A stretch of DNA of 64,000 nt from Luteimonas arsenica (GTDB lineage Bacteria; Pseudomonadota; Gammaproteobacteria; Xanthomonadales; Xanthomonadaceae). Positions within the stretch are counted from its first letter, which is position 1. The number at the start of each line of letters is the position of its first letter. The notes below the pieces were generated by a model that saw only the letters and a list, made by a program, of their open reading frames with translations, had not been told where the DNA came from and searched no databases. The stretch is from contig NZ_SJRW01000001.1 in NCBI RefSeq assembly GCF_004352825.1, positions 806,001 to 870,000 on the forward strand, read 5' to 3'. The position numbers were made by a program, and so were the translations under genes. Of the stretch, positions 23,071-34,136 are shown one piece after another.

Positions 23071-23750
23071 CCCCACGGCTCCGGCTCCAGCCCGAGGCGA
23101 TCGGGATGGGGATGACCTCGCAGCGCGTGCGCGACCGTCTGATCGAGCGCCTGCGCGGCAACGGCATCGTCGACGAACGCGTGCTCAACGCCATCCGCAC
23201 CGTGCCGCGGCACCTGTTCATCGACGAGGCGCTGGCCACCCGCGCCTACGAGGACACCGCGCTGCCCATCGGCCACGGCCAGACCATCTCCCAGCCCTGG
23301 GTGGTGGCGAAGATGACCGAGGCCCTGTTGGCCGACGGCGCGCAGCCGCAGCGCGTGCTCGAGGTGGGCACCGGATCCGGCTACCAGGCCACGATCCTTG
23401 GCGCGCTGGGGCTGCAGGTGTACACGGTCGAACGCATCGGCGACCTCCTGCGGGTGGCGCGCAAGCGCTTCCGCTCGCTGGGCCTGAACGTGCGCAGCAA
23501 GCACGATGACGGCCGCGTCGGCTGGCCGGAGGAAGCGCCCTTCGACGGCATCCTGGTCACCGCCGGCGCGCCGGCCCTGGTCGAAGCGCTGAGCGCGCAG
23601 CTCGCGCCCGGCGGCACCCTGGTGGCGCCGGTCGGTGCCGGCGGCGCGCAGTCGCTGCTGCGCCTGCGCAAGGACGCCGAGGGCCGCATCACCCAGGACA
23701 CGCTGGCCAACGTCGCCTTCGTGCCCCTGCTTTCCGGACTGGTGGACTGA
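23067..23750 (+). CDS. pcm: Protein-L-isoaspartate O-methyltransferase
   Basis: Repairs isoaspartyl residues in aged proteins using SAM (227 residues). Motifs are [47 protein letters not shown], the SAM-binding [13 protein letters not shown] and the C-terminal [12 protein letters not shown]. The start is the ATG inside the surE stop (ATGA). Confidence 0.95.
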   Translation: MTPRLRLQPEAIGMGMTSQRVRDRLIERLRGNGIVDERVLNAIRTVPRHLFIDEALATRAYEDTALPIGHGQTISQPWVVAKMTEALLADGAQPQRVLEVGTGSGYQATILGALGLQVYTVERIGDLLRVARKRFRSLGLNVRSKHDDGRVGWPEEAPFDGILVTAGAPALVEALSAQLAPGGTLVAPVGAGGAQSLLRLRKDAEGRITQDTLANVAFVPLLSGLVD

Positions 23751-23753
23751 CAC

Positions 23754-24407
23754 ATGAGCGATCGACCGGGCCCGACCGGCCCCGCCGGCGAGGCCTCCCT
23801 GCGTACCCAGCTCGAAGGCATCATCGAGCGCCTGCCCAGCGGCTCGATGAGCCTGGGCGAGCTGCTGGCCGTGATCGGCGACGAAGGCCTGCTGGTGCTG
23901 TCCATCCTGCTGACCCTGGTGTTCCTGATCCCGGTGTCGATCCCGGGCGTGAGCACGGTGTTCGGCGCGGCCATCCTGCTGGTGGGCCTGAGCCGCCTGT
24001 CCGGCCGCCCGCTGTGGGTGCCGAAGAAGCTGGCCGATCGTCAGCTCCCGGCCGACCGCCTGCGGCCCGCGCTCACCGGCGGCATGGCCTGGGTGCGCCG
24101 GTTGGAGCGCATCAGCCGGCCGCACCGCATGCCCGGCCTGGTCGACGGCCGCGCGATGCACGTGTTCAACAGCCTCGCCTTCATCTTCGCCGCGCTGCTG
24201 CTGATGGCGCCGTTCGGATTCGTTCCGTTCAGCAACACCATCCCCGCGATCGCGCTGCTGCTTTACGCTGTCGGCTTCATCCAGCGCGATGGCGGCGCCG
24301 TGCTCCTCGGCCATCTCGCCACGATCGGCACCGTGGTCTATTTCAGCGTGCTGATCGGAGGCGGCGGCCTGGCCCTGACGCACCTGTGGCAGCGCTTCGC
24401 CGGTTGA
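23754..24407 (+). CDS. ExoD family membrane protein
   Basis: A 217-residue inner-membrane protein of the ExoD (exopolysaccharide synthesis, PF06055) family. LSLGELLAVIGDEG-type motif (MSLGELLAVIGDEGLLVLSI), IPGVSTVFG, then RPLWVPKKL and several hydrophobic helices (about 38-75, 145-205). In rhizobia ExoD affects exopolysaccharide and alkaline tolerance; the mechanism is unknown. It begins three bases after pcm and sits between pcm and nlpD, so it is co-transcribed with them. Confidence 0.85.
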   Translation: MSDRPGPTGPAGEASLRTQLEGIIERLPSGSMSLGELLAVIGDEGLLVLSILLTLVFLIPVSIPGVSTVFGAAILLVGLSRLSGRPLWVPKKLADRQLPADRLRPALTGGMAWVRRLERISRPHRMPGLVDGRAMHVFNSLAFIFAALLLMAPFGFVPFSNTIPAIALLLYAVGFIQRDGGAVLLGHLATIGTVVYFSVLIGGGGLALTHLWQRFAG

Positions 24408-24445
24408 TCCGTCCCGCCATGCCCAACACGGAGGTCCATTCGCGC

Positions 24446-25249
24446 ATGCCCCCGATCCGTCGAGCCGCCCGCATCGCCCTGGTTCCCCTGGTCGCCCTGG
24501 CCCTGGCCGTGGCCGGCTGCGGCACCAGCAAGGTGGTCCGCGAAGGCGGCAGCGGGGCCGCCCGCACCTCCACGCCGAAGCCGGGGCAGACGGTCACCGT
24601 GCGCAGGGGCGACAACCTCTACCGGCTGGCCGTGAACAACGGCATCAGCCCGCTGGATCTGGCGATGTGGAACGGCATCCAGCCGCCATACACGATCTAT
24701 CCCGGGCAGAGCCTGCGCCTGTACCCCTCGTCGGGGAGCGCGCGCGCCAGCACGGCCTCGACCAGCCGCCGCGGCACGGGCAGCACCACTGCGCGGCCGC
24801 CCACCGACAGCCGCGGCCGCGTGGTCCAGCCGACGCAGACCCCGCCGCAGCCCACTGGCCCGGCGCCGGTGCAGAGCGCGGTGTCCTGGCGCTGGCCCGC
24901 CGACGGCCAGCTGGTCAGCCGCTACGTCGAGGGCGACCCGACGAAGCAGGGCATCGGCGTGGCCGGTTCGGCCGGACAGGCGGTGCGTGCCGCAGGCGAC
25001 GGCGTGATCGTGTATTCGGGCTCGGGCCTGGTCGGCTACGGCGAGCTCATCATCATCAAGCACGACGAGCAGTGGTTGTCGGCCTACGGCCACAACCGCA
25101 GGCGCCTGGTGGGCGAGGGCGACCGCGTGAAGGCCGGCCAGCAGATCGCCGAGATGGGCCGCACCGGCGCCGAGCGCGACATGCTGCACTTCGAGATCCG
25201 CTACAACGGCAAGCCGGTCGACCCGCTGCGCTACCTGCCGCGGCGCTGA
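24446..25249 (+). CDS. nlpD: NlpD-like lipoprotein, LysM and degenerate M23 domains
   Basis: An envelope lipoprotein (267 residues) expected to activate septal amidases. Lipobox AVAGC; a LysM domain (VTVRRGDNLYRLAVNNGIS...IYPGQSLRLY); a Ser/Thr/Pro linker; a C-terminal LytM/M23 domain. The usual zinc-binding HxxxD is replaced by QGIGVAGSAG, so the domain is probably not an enzyme, as in E. coli NlpD. The start at 24446 has GGAGG ten bases upstream; an ATG at 24419 is in frame. rpoS, which often follows nlpD elsewhere, is absent. Confidence 0.93.
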   Translation: MPPIRRAARIALVPLVALALAVAGCGTSKVVREGGSGAARTSTPKPGQTVTVRRGDNLYRLAVNNGISPLDLAMWNGIQPPYTIYPGQSLRLYPSSGSARASTASTSRRGTGSTTARPPTDSRGRVVQPTQTPPQPTGPAPVQSAVSWRWPADGQLVSRYVEGDPTKQGIGVAGSAGQAVRAAGDGVIVYSGSGLVGYGELIIIKHDEQWLSAYGHNRRRLVGEGDRVKAGQQIAEMGRTGAERDMLHFEIRYNGKPVDPLRYLPRR

Positions 25250-25256
25250 GCGCGCC

Positions 25257-25634
25257 TCAATCGCCGGTGAGGATGAAGCCGGCCACCACCCGCCGGCCCT
25301 CGCTGGCCAGCACGTTGAAGGTGCGCGCGGCGGCGGCGTTGGTCATCGCCTCCAGGCCGATCCCGCGCGACAGGCAGGCAGCCATCGTCCGCGGCGGCGG
25401 GAAACCCTGGGACTCGCCGGTGCCGATCACGATCACTTCCGGCTCCAGCGCCAGCAGCGGTTCGAGCTGCTCCGGCGCCAGTCCGGCGATCGCGGGCACA
25501 GGCCAGTCCTCGACCAGACGGTCGGGGGCGATGATGAAGCTCGACCGCAGCTCGCGGTCGTTGACCCGCGCCGAGCGGCCGTCGGCGGCGCGCAGCACGT
25601 AGTCGTAGTCGGGACGTTCGTGAACCAGGTCCAT
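25257..25634 (-). CDS. Mth938-like domain protein (DUF498)
   Basis: A 125-residue single-domain protein of the Mth938/NDUFAF3 family: [35 protein letters not shown], the signature [15 protein letters not shown], and the C-terminal [18 protein letters not shown]. The mitochondrial relative helps assemble complex I; the bacterial role is undefined. It is convergent with nlpD (seven-base gap), and yhbY lies directly upstream on the same strand. Confidence 0.85.
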   Translation of the reverse strand: MDLVHERPDYDYVLRAADGRSARVNDRELRSSFIIAPDRLVEDWPVPAIAGLAPEQLEPLLALEPEVIVIGTGESQGFPPPRTMAACLSRGIGLEAMTNAAAARTFNVLASEGRRVVAGFILTGD

Positions 25635-25656
25635 GGCGGCGGTGCCAGCCGGAGCC

Positions 25657-25962
25657 TCAGGCCCGCGGCAGCACGATCAGGCGCTTCTCGCGGTTGGGCC
25701 GGTAGAGGATGGCGACGTGGCCGATGCGCTGCACCAGGGCGGCGCCGGTGCGCTCGACCAGGCTGCCGATCAGGGCGTCGCGCTCCTCGCGGTCGGCGGC
25801 ACCCACCTTCACCTTGATCAGTTCGTGGTGCTCCAGGGCACCGTCGACCTCGGCCACCACGGCGTCGGTCAGGCCCTTGCCGCCCACCTGCAGCATCGCC
25901 TTGAGCCCATGGGCCTGGCCGCGCAGGAAGCGGTTCTGGGCGGCGGTGAGCTCGACGGTCAT
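25657..25962 (-). CDS. yhbY: Ribosome assembly RNA-binding protein YhbY
   Basis: A CRS1-YhbY (CRM) domain protein of 101 residues that associates with pre-50S ribosomes in E. coli. It shows [19 protein letters not shown], the [19 protein letters not shown] loop, ELIKVKVG and the C-terminal [20 protein letters not shown]. It diverges from rlmE, another 50S-maturation gene, a conserved pairing. The reading frame stays open for 3.8 kb upstream, but only because it is antisense to GC-rich genes. Confidence 0.93.
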   Translation of the reverse strand: MTVELTAAQNRFLRGQAHGLKAMLQVGGKGLTDAVVAEVDGALEHHELIKVKVGAADREERDALIGSLVERTGAALVQRIGHVAILYRPNREKRLIVLPRA

Positions 25963-26031
25963 GCGGGCGGCGGTCAGGTTCGGCGGGGCACGCAGGGTAT
26001 CATGGCCGCTCCCCCCGTCCCGGGCCCGGCG

Positions 26032-26664
26032 ATGGCCACCCGCAGCAAAAGCAGCCACCGCTGGCTCCAGGAGCATTTCTCCGACCCCTACGTGAAGAAG
26101 GCGCAGGCCGACGGCATGCGCTCGCGGGCGGCGTACAAGCTCGAGGAGCTGGTCGAGCGCGACCGGCTGCTGAAGCCGGGCATGACCGTGGTCGACCTCG
26201 GCGCCGCCCCCGGCGGCTGGTCGCAGTGGGTCCGCCAGGCCCTGGGCGACGGCGGCCGGGTGGTCGCCCTGGACATCCTGGAGATGCCGCCACTGGCCGG
26301 CGTGGAGTTCATCCACGGCGATTTCCGCGAGGACGAGGTCCTGGCCCGGCTCGAATCCGTGCTGGACGGAGCGGCGGTCGACCTTGTGTTGTCCGACATG
26401 GCCCCCAACAAGAGTGGTGTGAACGCCGTCGACCAGCCGCGGGCCATGTACCTGGCCGAGCTTGCGATGGACTTCGCCGACCGGCACCTGAAGCCGGGCG
26501 GCGATTTCCTGATCAAGCTGTTCCACGGCACCGGTTTCGACGACTACGTGCGCGAGCTGCGCCGGCGCTACGCCAAGGTCGTGGTCCGCAAGCCCGCGGC
26601 CTCGCGGCAACGTTCGCCGGAAGTCTATGCGCTCGCGCAGGGCAAGCTGGCGCGGATGAAGTAA
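26032..26664 (+). CDS. rlmE: 23S rRNA (uridine(2552)-2'-O)-methyltransferase
   Basis: FtsJ/RrmJ methylates U2552 of 23S rRNA late in 50S assembly (210 residues). The K-D-K-E tetrad regions are visible: YKLEEL, the SAM motif [24 protein letters not shown] and LIKLFHG. The ATG at 26032 ([12 protein letters not shown]) is the family start; an ATG ten codons earlier is not conserved. ftsH follows after 27 bases, as in most proteobacteria. Confidence 0.95.
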   Translation: MATRSKSSHRWLQEHFSDPYVKKAQADGMRSRAAYKLEELVERDRLLKPGMTVVDLGAAPGGWSQWVRQALGDGGRVVALDILEMPPLAGVEFIHGDFREDEVLARLESVLDGAAVDLVLSDMAPNKSGVNAVDQPRAMYLAELAMDFADRHLKPGGDFLIKLFHGTGFDDYVRELRRRYAKVVVRKPAASRQRSPEVYALAQGKLARMK

Positions 26665-26691
26665 ATTGGCGGCTTGGCCGCGGAGAGTGGA

Positions 26692-28611
<1,920 letters not shown>

Positions 28612-28645
28612 GTCCTGCGGCCGGGCTGGCACGTGCACCCGCGAC

Positions 28646-28674
28646 CGGGGCCGCGAGAGCGGCCCCGCTTCGTT
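28646..28674 (+). terminator. Terminator after ftsH
   Basis: A 9-bp perfect stem (28646-28654 with 28659-28667, CGGGGCCGC) and GAGA loop, followed by CTTCGTTT. It separates ftsH from folP. Confidence 0.7.
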
Positions 28675-28716
28675 TCCGACGGGCGATAATCGTCCCTCGC
28701 CACCGAGGAGCCCGCC

Positions 28717-29610
28717 ATGTTCGACACCGTCCCCAGCCTGGACTGCGCCGGCCGCGCGCTGCGCCTCGACCGTCCGCGGGTGATGGGCATCGTCAACGTC
28801 ACCCCGGATTCCTTCTCCGATGGCGGCGATCATTTCGACGCCGAGGCCGCGGTCGCCCACGGCCTGAAGCTGGCCGAGGAGGGTGCCGACATCCTCGACG
28901 TGGGCGGCGAATCCACCCGCCCCGGCTCCGAAGGCGTGGGCGCGGAGGAGGAGATCCGCCGCGTGGTGCCGGTGATCGAACGCCTGGTGCGCGAGACCGC
29001 GCTGCCGGTCAGCATCGACACCTGGCGCCCGGAGGTGATGCGCGCGGCGGTCGCCTCCGGTGCCGGCATGATCAACGACATCCGCGCGCTGCGCGCCGAG
29101 GGTGCTCTGGAAACCGCCGCGGAGCTCGACGTGCCCGTGGTCCTGATGCACATGCTCGGCGAGCCGCGCTCGATGCAGGACGCGCCGGAGTACGACGATG
29201 TCGTCGCCGACGTCCACCGCTTCCTCGCCGAGCGAATTTTCGCCGCCGAGATGGCGGGCATCCCGCGCAAGCGCCTGGTCGCCGACCCCGGCTTCGGCTT
29301 CGGCAAGACCACGCAGCACAACATCACCCTGCTGGCGCGGCTGGAGCGCTTCGCCGAGCTCGGCGTGCCGGTGCTGGCCGGCCTGTCGCGCAAGCGCAGC
29401 ATCGGCGAGGTCACCGGCCGCGGGGATCCGCGCGAACGCGTGCACGGCTCGGTGGCCGCGCACCTGGTCGCCGCGCAGCGCGGCGCGATGCTGCTGCGCG
29501 TCCACGACGTGGCCGCCACCGTCGACGCGCTGAAACTGTGGGCGGCGGTGGATGCGGTGCCCACGCCGCGCGTCGCGGCCGCCACCGTGGACATCGCCTG
29601 GCCGGAGTGA
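28717..29610 (+). CDS. folP: Dihydropteroate synthase
   Basis: Condenses p-aminobenzoate with the pterin diphosphate in folate synthesis; the sulfonamide target (297 residues). Motifs are VMGIVNVTPDSFSDGG, ILDVGGESTRPGSEGV, ALPVSIDTWRPEV, INDIRALR, MHMLGEPRSMQ, DPGFGFGKT and GLSRKRSIG. The start MFDTVPSLDCAGR follows GAGGAG by eight bases. glmM, often next to folP after ftsH, is missing here; putP follows instead. Confidence 0.95.
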   Translation: MFDTVPSLDCAGRALRLDRPRVMGIVNVTPDSFSDGGDHFDAEAAVAHGLKLAEEGADILDVGGESTRPGSEGVGAEEEIRRVVPVIERLVRETALPVSIDTWRPEVMRAAVASGAGMINDIRALRAEGALETAAELDVPVVLMHMLGEPRSMQDAPEYDDVVADVHRFLAERIFAAEMAGIPRKRLVADPGFGFGKTTQHNITLLARLERFAELGVPVLAGLSRKRSIGEVTGRGDPRERVHGSVAAHLVAAQRGAMLLRVHDVAATVDALKLWAAVDAVPTPRVAAATVDIAWPE

Positions 29611-29734
29611 TCGCGGCGGTCGTGGAGCGGACCATGGCCTCCGGCGCATGCCCGGCCGCTGCTCCCGGGTTAGTCTGTGCCACCGCTGGCGCCCGGGGAG
29701 GGTGGCGGCACCCACCAGAGGAGGCACCGCGCCC

Positions 29735-31240
29735 ATGCTCAAGGCCAGCACGCCGCTGATCGCCACTTTTCTCGTCTATCTCGCCGGCATGCTGCTGATC
29801 GGCTACTACGCCTGGCGCTCGACGAAGAGCTTCGACGACTACATCCTCGGCGGGCGCAGGCTGGGGCCGGCGGTGACCGCGCTGTCGGCCGGCGCCTCGG
29901 ACATGAGCGGCTGGCTGATGATGGGCCTGCCGGGCGCGCTCTACATCAGTGGCCTGGCCGAAGCCTGGATCGCGGTGGGCCTGACCCTCGGCGCCTGGCT
30001 CAACTGGCGCTTCGTCGCCGGCCCGCTGCGGGTGTACACCGAGCACAGCGGCAATGCGCTGACCCTGCCCGACTACCTCACCCACCGTTTCAGGGACGAC
30101 AGCCGCGTGCTGCGCGTGCTGGCGGCGCTGGTGATCCTGGTGTTCTTCGCGGTGTACTGCGCCTCGGGCGTGGTCGCCGGCGCGCGGCTGTTCGAGAGCG
30201 TGTTCGGCCTGTCGTATGCGCAGGCGATCTGGTGGGGTGCGGCGGTGACCATCGCCTACACCCTGGTCGGCGGCTTCCTGGCGGTGAGCTGGACCGACGT
30301 CGCCCAGGGCACGCTGATGCTGTTCGCGCTGGTGCTCACGCCGGTGATGGTGGTGGTGGCCAGCGGTGGCTTCGACACCAGCCTGGACCTGGTGCGCGAG
30401 GTCGATCCCACGCGCCTGCGCTGGTTCGGCGCGGGCGGTGCGGTTGCGGTCGTGTCGGCACTGGCCTGGGGCCTGGGCTATTGCGGCCAGCCGCACATCC
30501 TTGCGCGCTTCATGGCCGCGGAGAGCGTGCAGTCGATCCCGCGAGCGCGGAAGATCGGCATGGCCTGGATGATCCTGTGCCTGGTCGGATCGCTGGCGGT
30601 GGGCTTCTTCGGCATCGCCTATTTCGCCGCGCATCCCGAGGTGGCCGCGCCGGTGGAGGCCAACCCCGAGCGCGTGTTCATCACCGCGGTCGAGGTGCTG
30701 TTCAACCCCTGGGTGGCGGGCGTGATCCTGTCGGCGATCCTGGCGGCGGTGATGAGCACCCTGTCGAGCCAGCTGCTGGTGTGCTCCAGCGTGCTGTCGG
30801 AGGACTTCTACCGTGGCTTCCTGCGCCGCCAGGCCAGCCAGCGCGAGCTGGTCTGGGTCGGCCGCGCCAGCGTGCTGCTGGTTGCACTGGTGGCGCTGTG
30901 GCTGGCGCGCGACCCGGACAGCCGGGTGCTGGGCCTGGTGTCCTACGCCTGGGCCGGCTTTGGCGCGGCGTTCGGGCCGGTGCTGGTGCTGTCGCTGTTC
31001 TGGGGGCGGATGACCCGCAATGGGGCGCTGGCCGGCATGGTGGTGGGCGCGGTGGTGGTGATCGCCTGGAAGGTGGTCGCGGTGGGTCTGTACGGCTCGC
31101 AGCTCTACGAGATCGTGCCGGGCTTCATCGCCGCGACGCTGGCGATCGTCGCGGTCAGCCTGCTCGGCCGCGAGCCGGCGCAGTCCATCCGCGAGGGCCA
31201 CGTCCAGGTGCGCCAGTCGCTGCGCGAAACCGGCTACTGA
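29735..31240 (+). CDS. putP: Sodium/proline symporter
   Basis: A 501-residue sodium:solute symporter with about 13 membrane segments. PutP-type features are [36 protein letters not shown], the segment [19 protein letters not shown] and [16 protein letters not shown]. It imports proline for catabolism or osmoprotection. The start (MLKASTP) has GAGGAGG upstream. It lies between folP and miaA, an accessory position in an otherwise conserved block. Confidence 0.93.
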   Translation: MLKASTPLIATFLVYLAGMLLIGYYAWRSTKSFDDYILGGRRLGPAVTALSAGASDMSGWLMMGLPGALYISGLAEAWIAVGLTLGAWLNWRFVAGPLRVYTEHSGNALTLPDYLTHRFRDDSRVLRVLAALVILVFFAVYCASGVVAGARLFESVFGLSYAQAIWWGAAVTIAYTLVGGFLAVSWTDVAQGTLMLFALVLTPVMVVVASGGFDTSLDLVREVDPTRLRWFGAGGAVAVVSALAWGLGYCGQPHILARFMAAESVQSIPRARKIGMAWMILCLVGSLAVGFFGIAYFAAHPEVAAPVEANPERVFITAVEVLFNPWVAGVILSAILAAVMSTLSSQLLVCSSVLSEDFYRGFLRRQASQRELVWVGRASVLLVALVALWLARDPDSRVLGLVSYAWAGFGAAFGPVLVLSLFWGRMTRNGALAGMVVGAVVVIAWKVVAVGLYGSQLYEIVPGFIAATLAIVAVSLLGREPAQSIREGHVQVRQSLRETGY

Positions 31241-31254
31241 GCGCGCGGGCGCGC

Positions 31255-32205
31255 ATGGGGATCGACCGCCGACCGCCCGTCATTGCACTGATGGGCCCGA
31301 CCGCCTCGGGCAAGACCGCGTTCGCGCTGGACTGCGCGCAGCGCCTGGGTGGCGAGATCGTGAGCGTCGATTCGGCCCTGGTGTACCGCGGCCTCGACAT
31401 CGGCGCGGCCAAGCCGACCGCGCAGGAGCGGGCGCGGGTGCCGCATCACCTGGTCGATGTCCGCGAGCCCTGGCTGCCGTACTCGGCCGCCGACTTCGCC
31501 GCCGAGGCGCGCGCGGCGCTCGATGGCATCGTCGCGCGTGGCCGACTGCCGATCCTCGCCGGCGGCACGGGGCTGTACTTCCGCGCCCTGCTGCAGGGCC
31601 TGTCGGCGATGCCTTCGGCCGACGAGGGCGTGCGCGCGGCGCTGGTGGACGAGGCGCGGGAGCGTGGCTGGGCGGCGCTGCATGCGGAGCTTGCGCGGGT
31701 GGATCCCGAGGCCGCGGGTCGCATCCATGCCACGGACGCACAGCGGATCCAGCGCGCGTTGGAGGTGTACCGGCTGAGCGGGCGCAGCATCAGTGAATGG
31801 CGGGCGGAGCCGCAGGCCCCGCGCCTGCCGTACCGCGTGTTCAAGCTGGTGCTGGCACCGCACGACCGCGCGGTGTTGCACGGGCGGATCGCCGCGCGCT
31901 TCGACGCCATGCTGGCCGAAGGCTTCCTTGCCGAGGTCGGGGCCCTGCGCGCGCTGCCGCAGCTGCGCGACCACCCCGCGCCGCTGGATCTGCCGGCGCT
32001 GCGCGCGGTGGGCTATCGCCAGGCCTGGGAGCACCTGGACGGCAGCACCGATGCCCTCGGGTTCCGCGAACGCGCCATCGCCGCCACCCGGCAGCTGGCC
32101 AAGCGCCAGTTCACCTGGCTGCGCGGGGAGCTGGACGCGCGCTGGTTCGATCCCGCCACCGATCAGCGCGATCTGGAGCGAGCGGTGGCCGATTTCCTGG
32201 GCTGA
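31255..32205 (+). CDS. miaA: tRNA dimethylallyltransferase
   Basis: Adds the dimethylallyl group to A37 of tRNAs reading UNN codons (316 residues). It has the P-loop [33 protein letters not shown], the [12 protein letters not shown] block, [13 protein letters not shown] and the C-terminal [10 protein letters not shown]. It stands in its usual place before hfq. Confidence 0.95.
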   Translation: MGIDRRPPVIALMGPTASGKTAFALDCAQRLGGEIVSVDSALVYRGLDIGAAKPTAQERARVPHHLVDVREPWLPYSAADFAAEARAALDGIVARGRLPILAGGTGLYFRALLQGLSAMPSADEGVRAALVDEARERGWAALHAELARVDPEAAGRIHATDAQRIQRALEVYRLSGRSISEWRAEPQAPRLPYRVFKLVLAPHDRAVLHGRIAARFDAMLAEGFLAEVGALRALPQLRDHPAPLDLPALRAVGYRQAWEHLDGSTDALGFRERAIAATRQLAKRQFTWLRGELDARWFDPATDQRDLERAVADFLG

Positions 32206-32377
32206 ATGGCCCCTCCGGCGTGGCGCCGGCCGTGCGCGGCGTCACGCCCGACGCGATCCGGCGGTCCCGGCAGGCGCCGGTCGTATAAGATCATCCGGTC
32301 GCCACGGGGAGTGGTACGGCGGCGCGGCGGGAACGCCGCATCCATCGATAACAACAACAAGCTACTGGGGAATATTG

Positions 32378-32662
32378 ATGTCCAAGGGACAGTCCTTGCA
32401 GGATCCTTTCCTGAACGCCCTGCGCCGCGAGCGGGTTCCGGTTTCCATCTACCTCGTCAACGGCATCAAGCTGCAGGGCACCATCGAGTCCTTCGACCAG
32501 TTCGTCGTGCTCCTGCGCAACACCGTCAGCCAGATGGTCTACAAGCATGCGATCTCGACCGTGGTCCCGGCGCGCAACGTGCGCGTGGGCCCGGGCGGCG
32601 GCGTGGTCCAGGCCACCGATGACGCCTCCGCCGAGGACGGCGGCGCCGACGAGGCCGAGTGA
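32378..32662 (+). CDS. hfq: RNA chaperone Hfq
   Basis: A 94-residue Sm-like RNA chaperone pairing small RNAs with mRNAs. N-terminal [33 protein letters not shown], Sm1 FDQFVVLL, Sm2 [13 protein letters not shown]. The last 25 residues are Gly-rich then acidic, a short version of the disordered tail. A ribosome site (TGGGG) precedes the ATG. The 172-base gap after miaA includes GTATAAGAT (about 32284), a possible -10 region. Confidence 0.96.
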   Translation: MSKGQSLQDPFLNALRRERVPVSIYLVNGIKLQGTIESFDQFVVLLRNTVSQMVYKHAISTVVPARNVRVGPGGGVVQATDDASAEDGGADEAE

Positions 32663-32669
32663 GGCTTGC

Positions 32670-32718
32670 GTCGGCGGGCTCCGGCCCCATGTCAGGGCCA
32701 TGACACCACGCCGCCGAC
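32670..32718 (+). other. Two-tier hairpin between hfq and hflX
   Basis: The outer stem GTCGGCGG (32670-32677) pairs with CCGCCGAC (32711-32718). The inner stem GGCCC (32683-32687) pairs with GGGCC (32695-32699). It fills the hfq-hflX gap, ends three bases before the hflX ATG and replaces any visible ribosome-binding sequence. There is no T run. Confidence 0.5.
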
Positions 32719-32721
32719 CGC

Positions 32722-34041
32722 ATGCCCACCCAGCTGTTTGAGCGCTCCCGCGGGGGCGAGAACGCGCTGCTGATCCAGCCCCACGCCGGCGGACCGCCGG
32801 ACGAGGGCGCGCTGGAGGAATTCGCCGAACTCGCGCGCTCGGCCGGGGCCGCGGTCGCCCACGTGATGACCGCGCGCATCGACCGCCCGAACGCCGCCAC
32901 CCTCCTGGGCAGCGGCAAACTCGACGAGATCAGGGCCGCGGCCGATGCCACCGGCGCCGACCTGGTGCTGGTCAACCATGCGCTGAGCCCGGGCCAGGAG
33001 CGAAACCTGGAGAAGCTGCTGGAGCGCCGCGTGGTCGACCGCACCGGGCTGATCCTCGACATCTTCGCCCAGCGCGCGCGCAGTCACGAAGGCAAGCTGC
33101 AGGTCGAACTCGCCCAGCTCAAACACATGGCCACGCGGCTGGTGCGCGGCTGGACCCACCTCGAGCGGCAGCGCGGCGGTTCGATCGGCCTGCGCGGCCC
33201 CGGCGAGACCCAGCTCGAGACCGACCGCCGCCTGTTGCAGAAGCGGGTGGACATGCTGCAGAAGCGCCTGGGCAAGGTCGAGGTCCAGCGCGGCCAGATG
33301 CGTCGGGCGCGCGTGCGCAGCGAGCTGCCGCGCGTGGCCCTGGTGGGCTACACCAACGCCGGCAAGTCGACGCTGTTCAACGCGCTGACCGGCGCCGACG
33401 CCTATGCCGCCGACCAGCTGTTCGCGACCCTGGACCCGACGGTGCGCCGGATCACCCTGCCGGGCGGCCACGTGGTGCTGGCCGACACCGTCGGCTTCGT
33501 CCGCGACCTGCCGCACGAACTGGTGGCGGCGTTCCGCTCCACCCTCAGCGAGGCCCGCGAGGCCGACCTGCTGGTGCACCTGATCGACGCTTCCGACCCC
33601 CTGCGCGACGAGCGCGTGGCCCAGGTGGACGAGGTACTGGCCGAGATCGGTGCCGGCGATATCCCGCAGCTGCTGGTCTACAACAAGATCGACCGCCTGG
33701 GCATCCCGGCGCGGCATGATCGGCCGCACGCGGGCGACCATCCCGAAGAGGCCGCGGTGCGTGAGCGGGTGTGGATCTCGGCGCGCGACCGCGAGGGCCT
33801 GGACCTGCTGCGCGATGCCCTGGGCCGCCGCCTGGGCCTGCGCCGGCTGCAGGCCGGGCTGCGCCTGCCGACCGATGCGGGCCGCCTGCGCGCGCAGTTG
33901 CACGAGGTCGACGCGGTCCGCGGCGAATCGCACGACGAGGACGGCTGGACGCTCGACATCGACCTGCCGCTGGCCGATGCCCGGCGCCTGGCGGCGCAGT
34001 CCGACGGCGCGCCGCTGCGCCCGCTGCTGCCCGAAGAATGA
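32722..34041 (+). CDS. hflX: Ribosome-associated GTPase HflX
   Basis: A 439-residue GTPase that splits stalled ribosomes in relatives. The N-terminal HflX domain (LLGSGKLDEI, VNHALSPGQERNLE) is followed by a coiled coil (RRLLQKRVDMLQKRLGKVEVQR) and the G domain with GYTNAGKSTLFN, DTVGFVRDLPHELV and NKID. The signature GPGETQLETDRR is intact. The start at 32722 lacks an obvious ribosome site and follows the two-tier hairpin, so translation may depend on hfq. Confidence 0.95.
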   Translation: MPTQLFERSRGGENALLIQPHAGGPPDEGALEEFAELARSAGAAVAHVMTARIDRPNAATLLGSGKLDEIRAAADATGADLVLVNHALSPGQERNLEKLLERRVVDRTGLILDIFAQRARSHEGKLQVELAQLKHMATRLVRGWTHLERQRGGSIGLRGPGETQLETDRRLLQKRVDMLQKRLGKVEVQRGQMRRARVRSELPRVALVGYTNAGKSTLFNALTGADAYAADQLFATLDPTVRRITLPGGHVVLADTVGFVRDLPHELVAAFRSTLSEAREADLLVHLIDASDPLRDERVAQVDEVLAEIGAGDIPQLLVYNKIDRLGIPARHDRPHAGDHPEEAAVRERVWISARDREGLDLLRDALGRRLGLRRLQAGLRLPTDAGRLRAQLHEVDAVRGESHDEDGWTLDIDLPLADARRLAAQSDGAPLRPLLPEE

Positions 34042-34136
34042 GCGCGGTCATCGCGGCCGGACCGCGGTGCCCACACCTTGTAGAATGCACCTTCGCTGCC
34101 GGCCCCCGGCGGCGGGATCCCCAGACTGGAGCCAGC

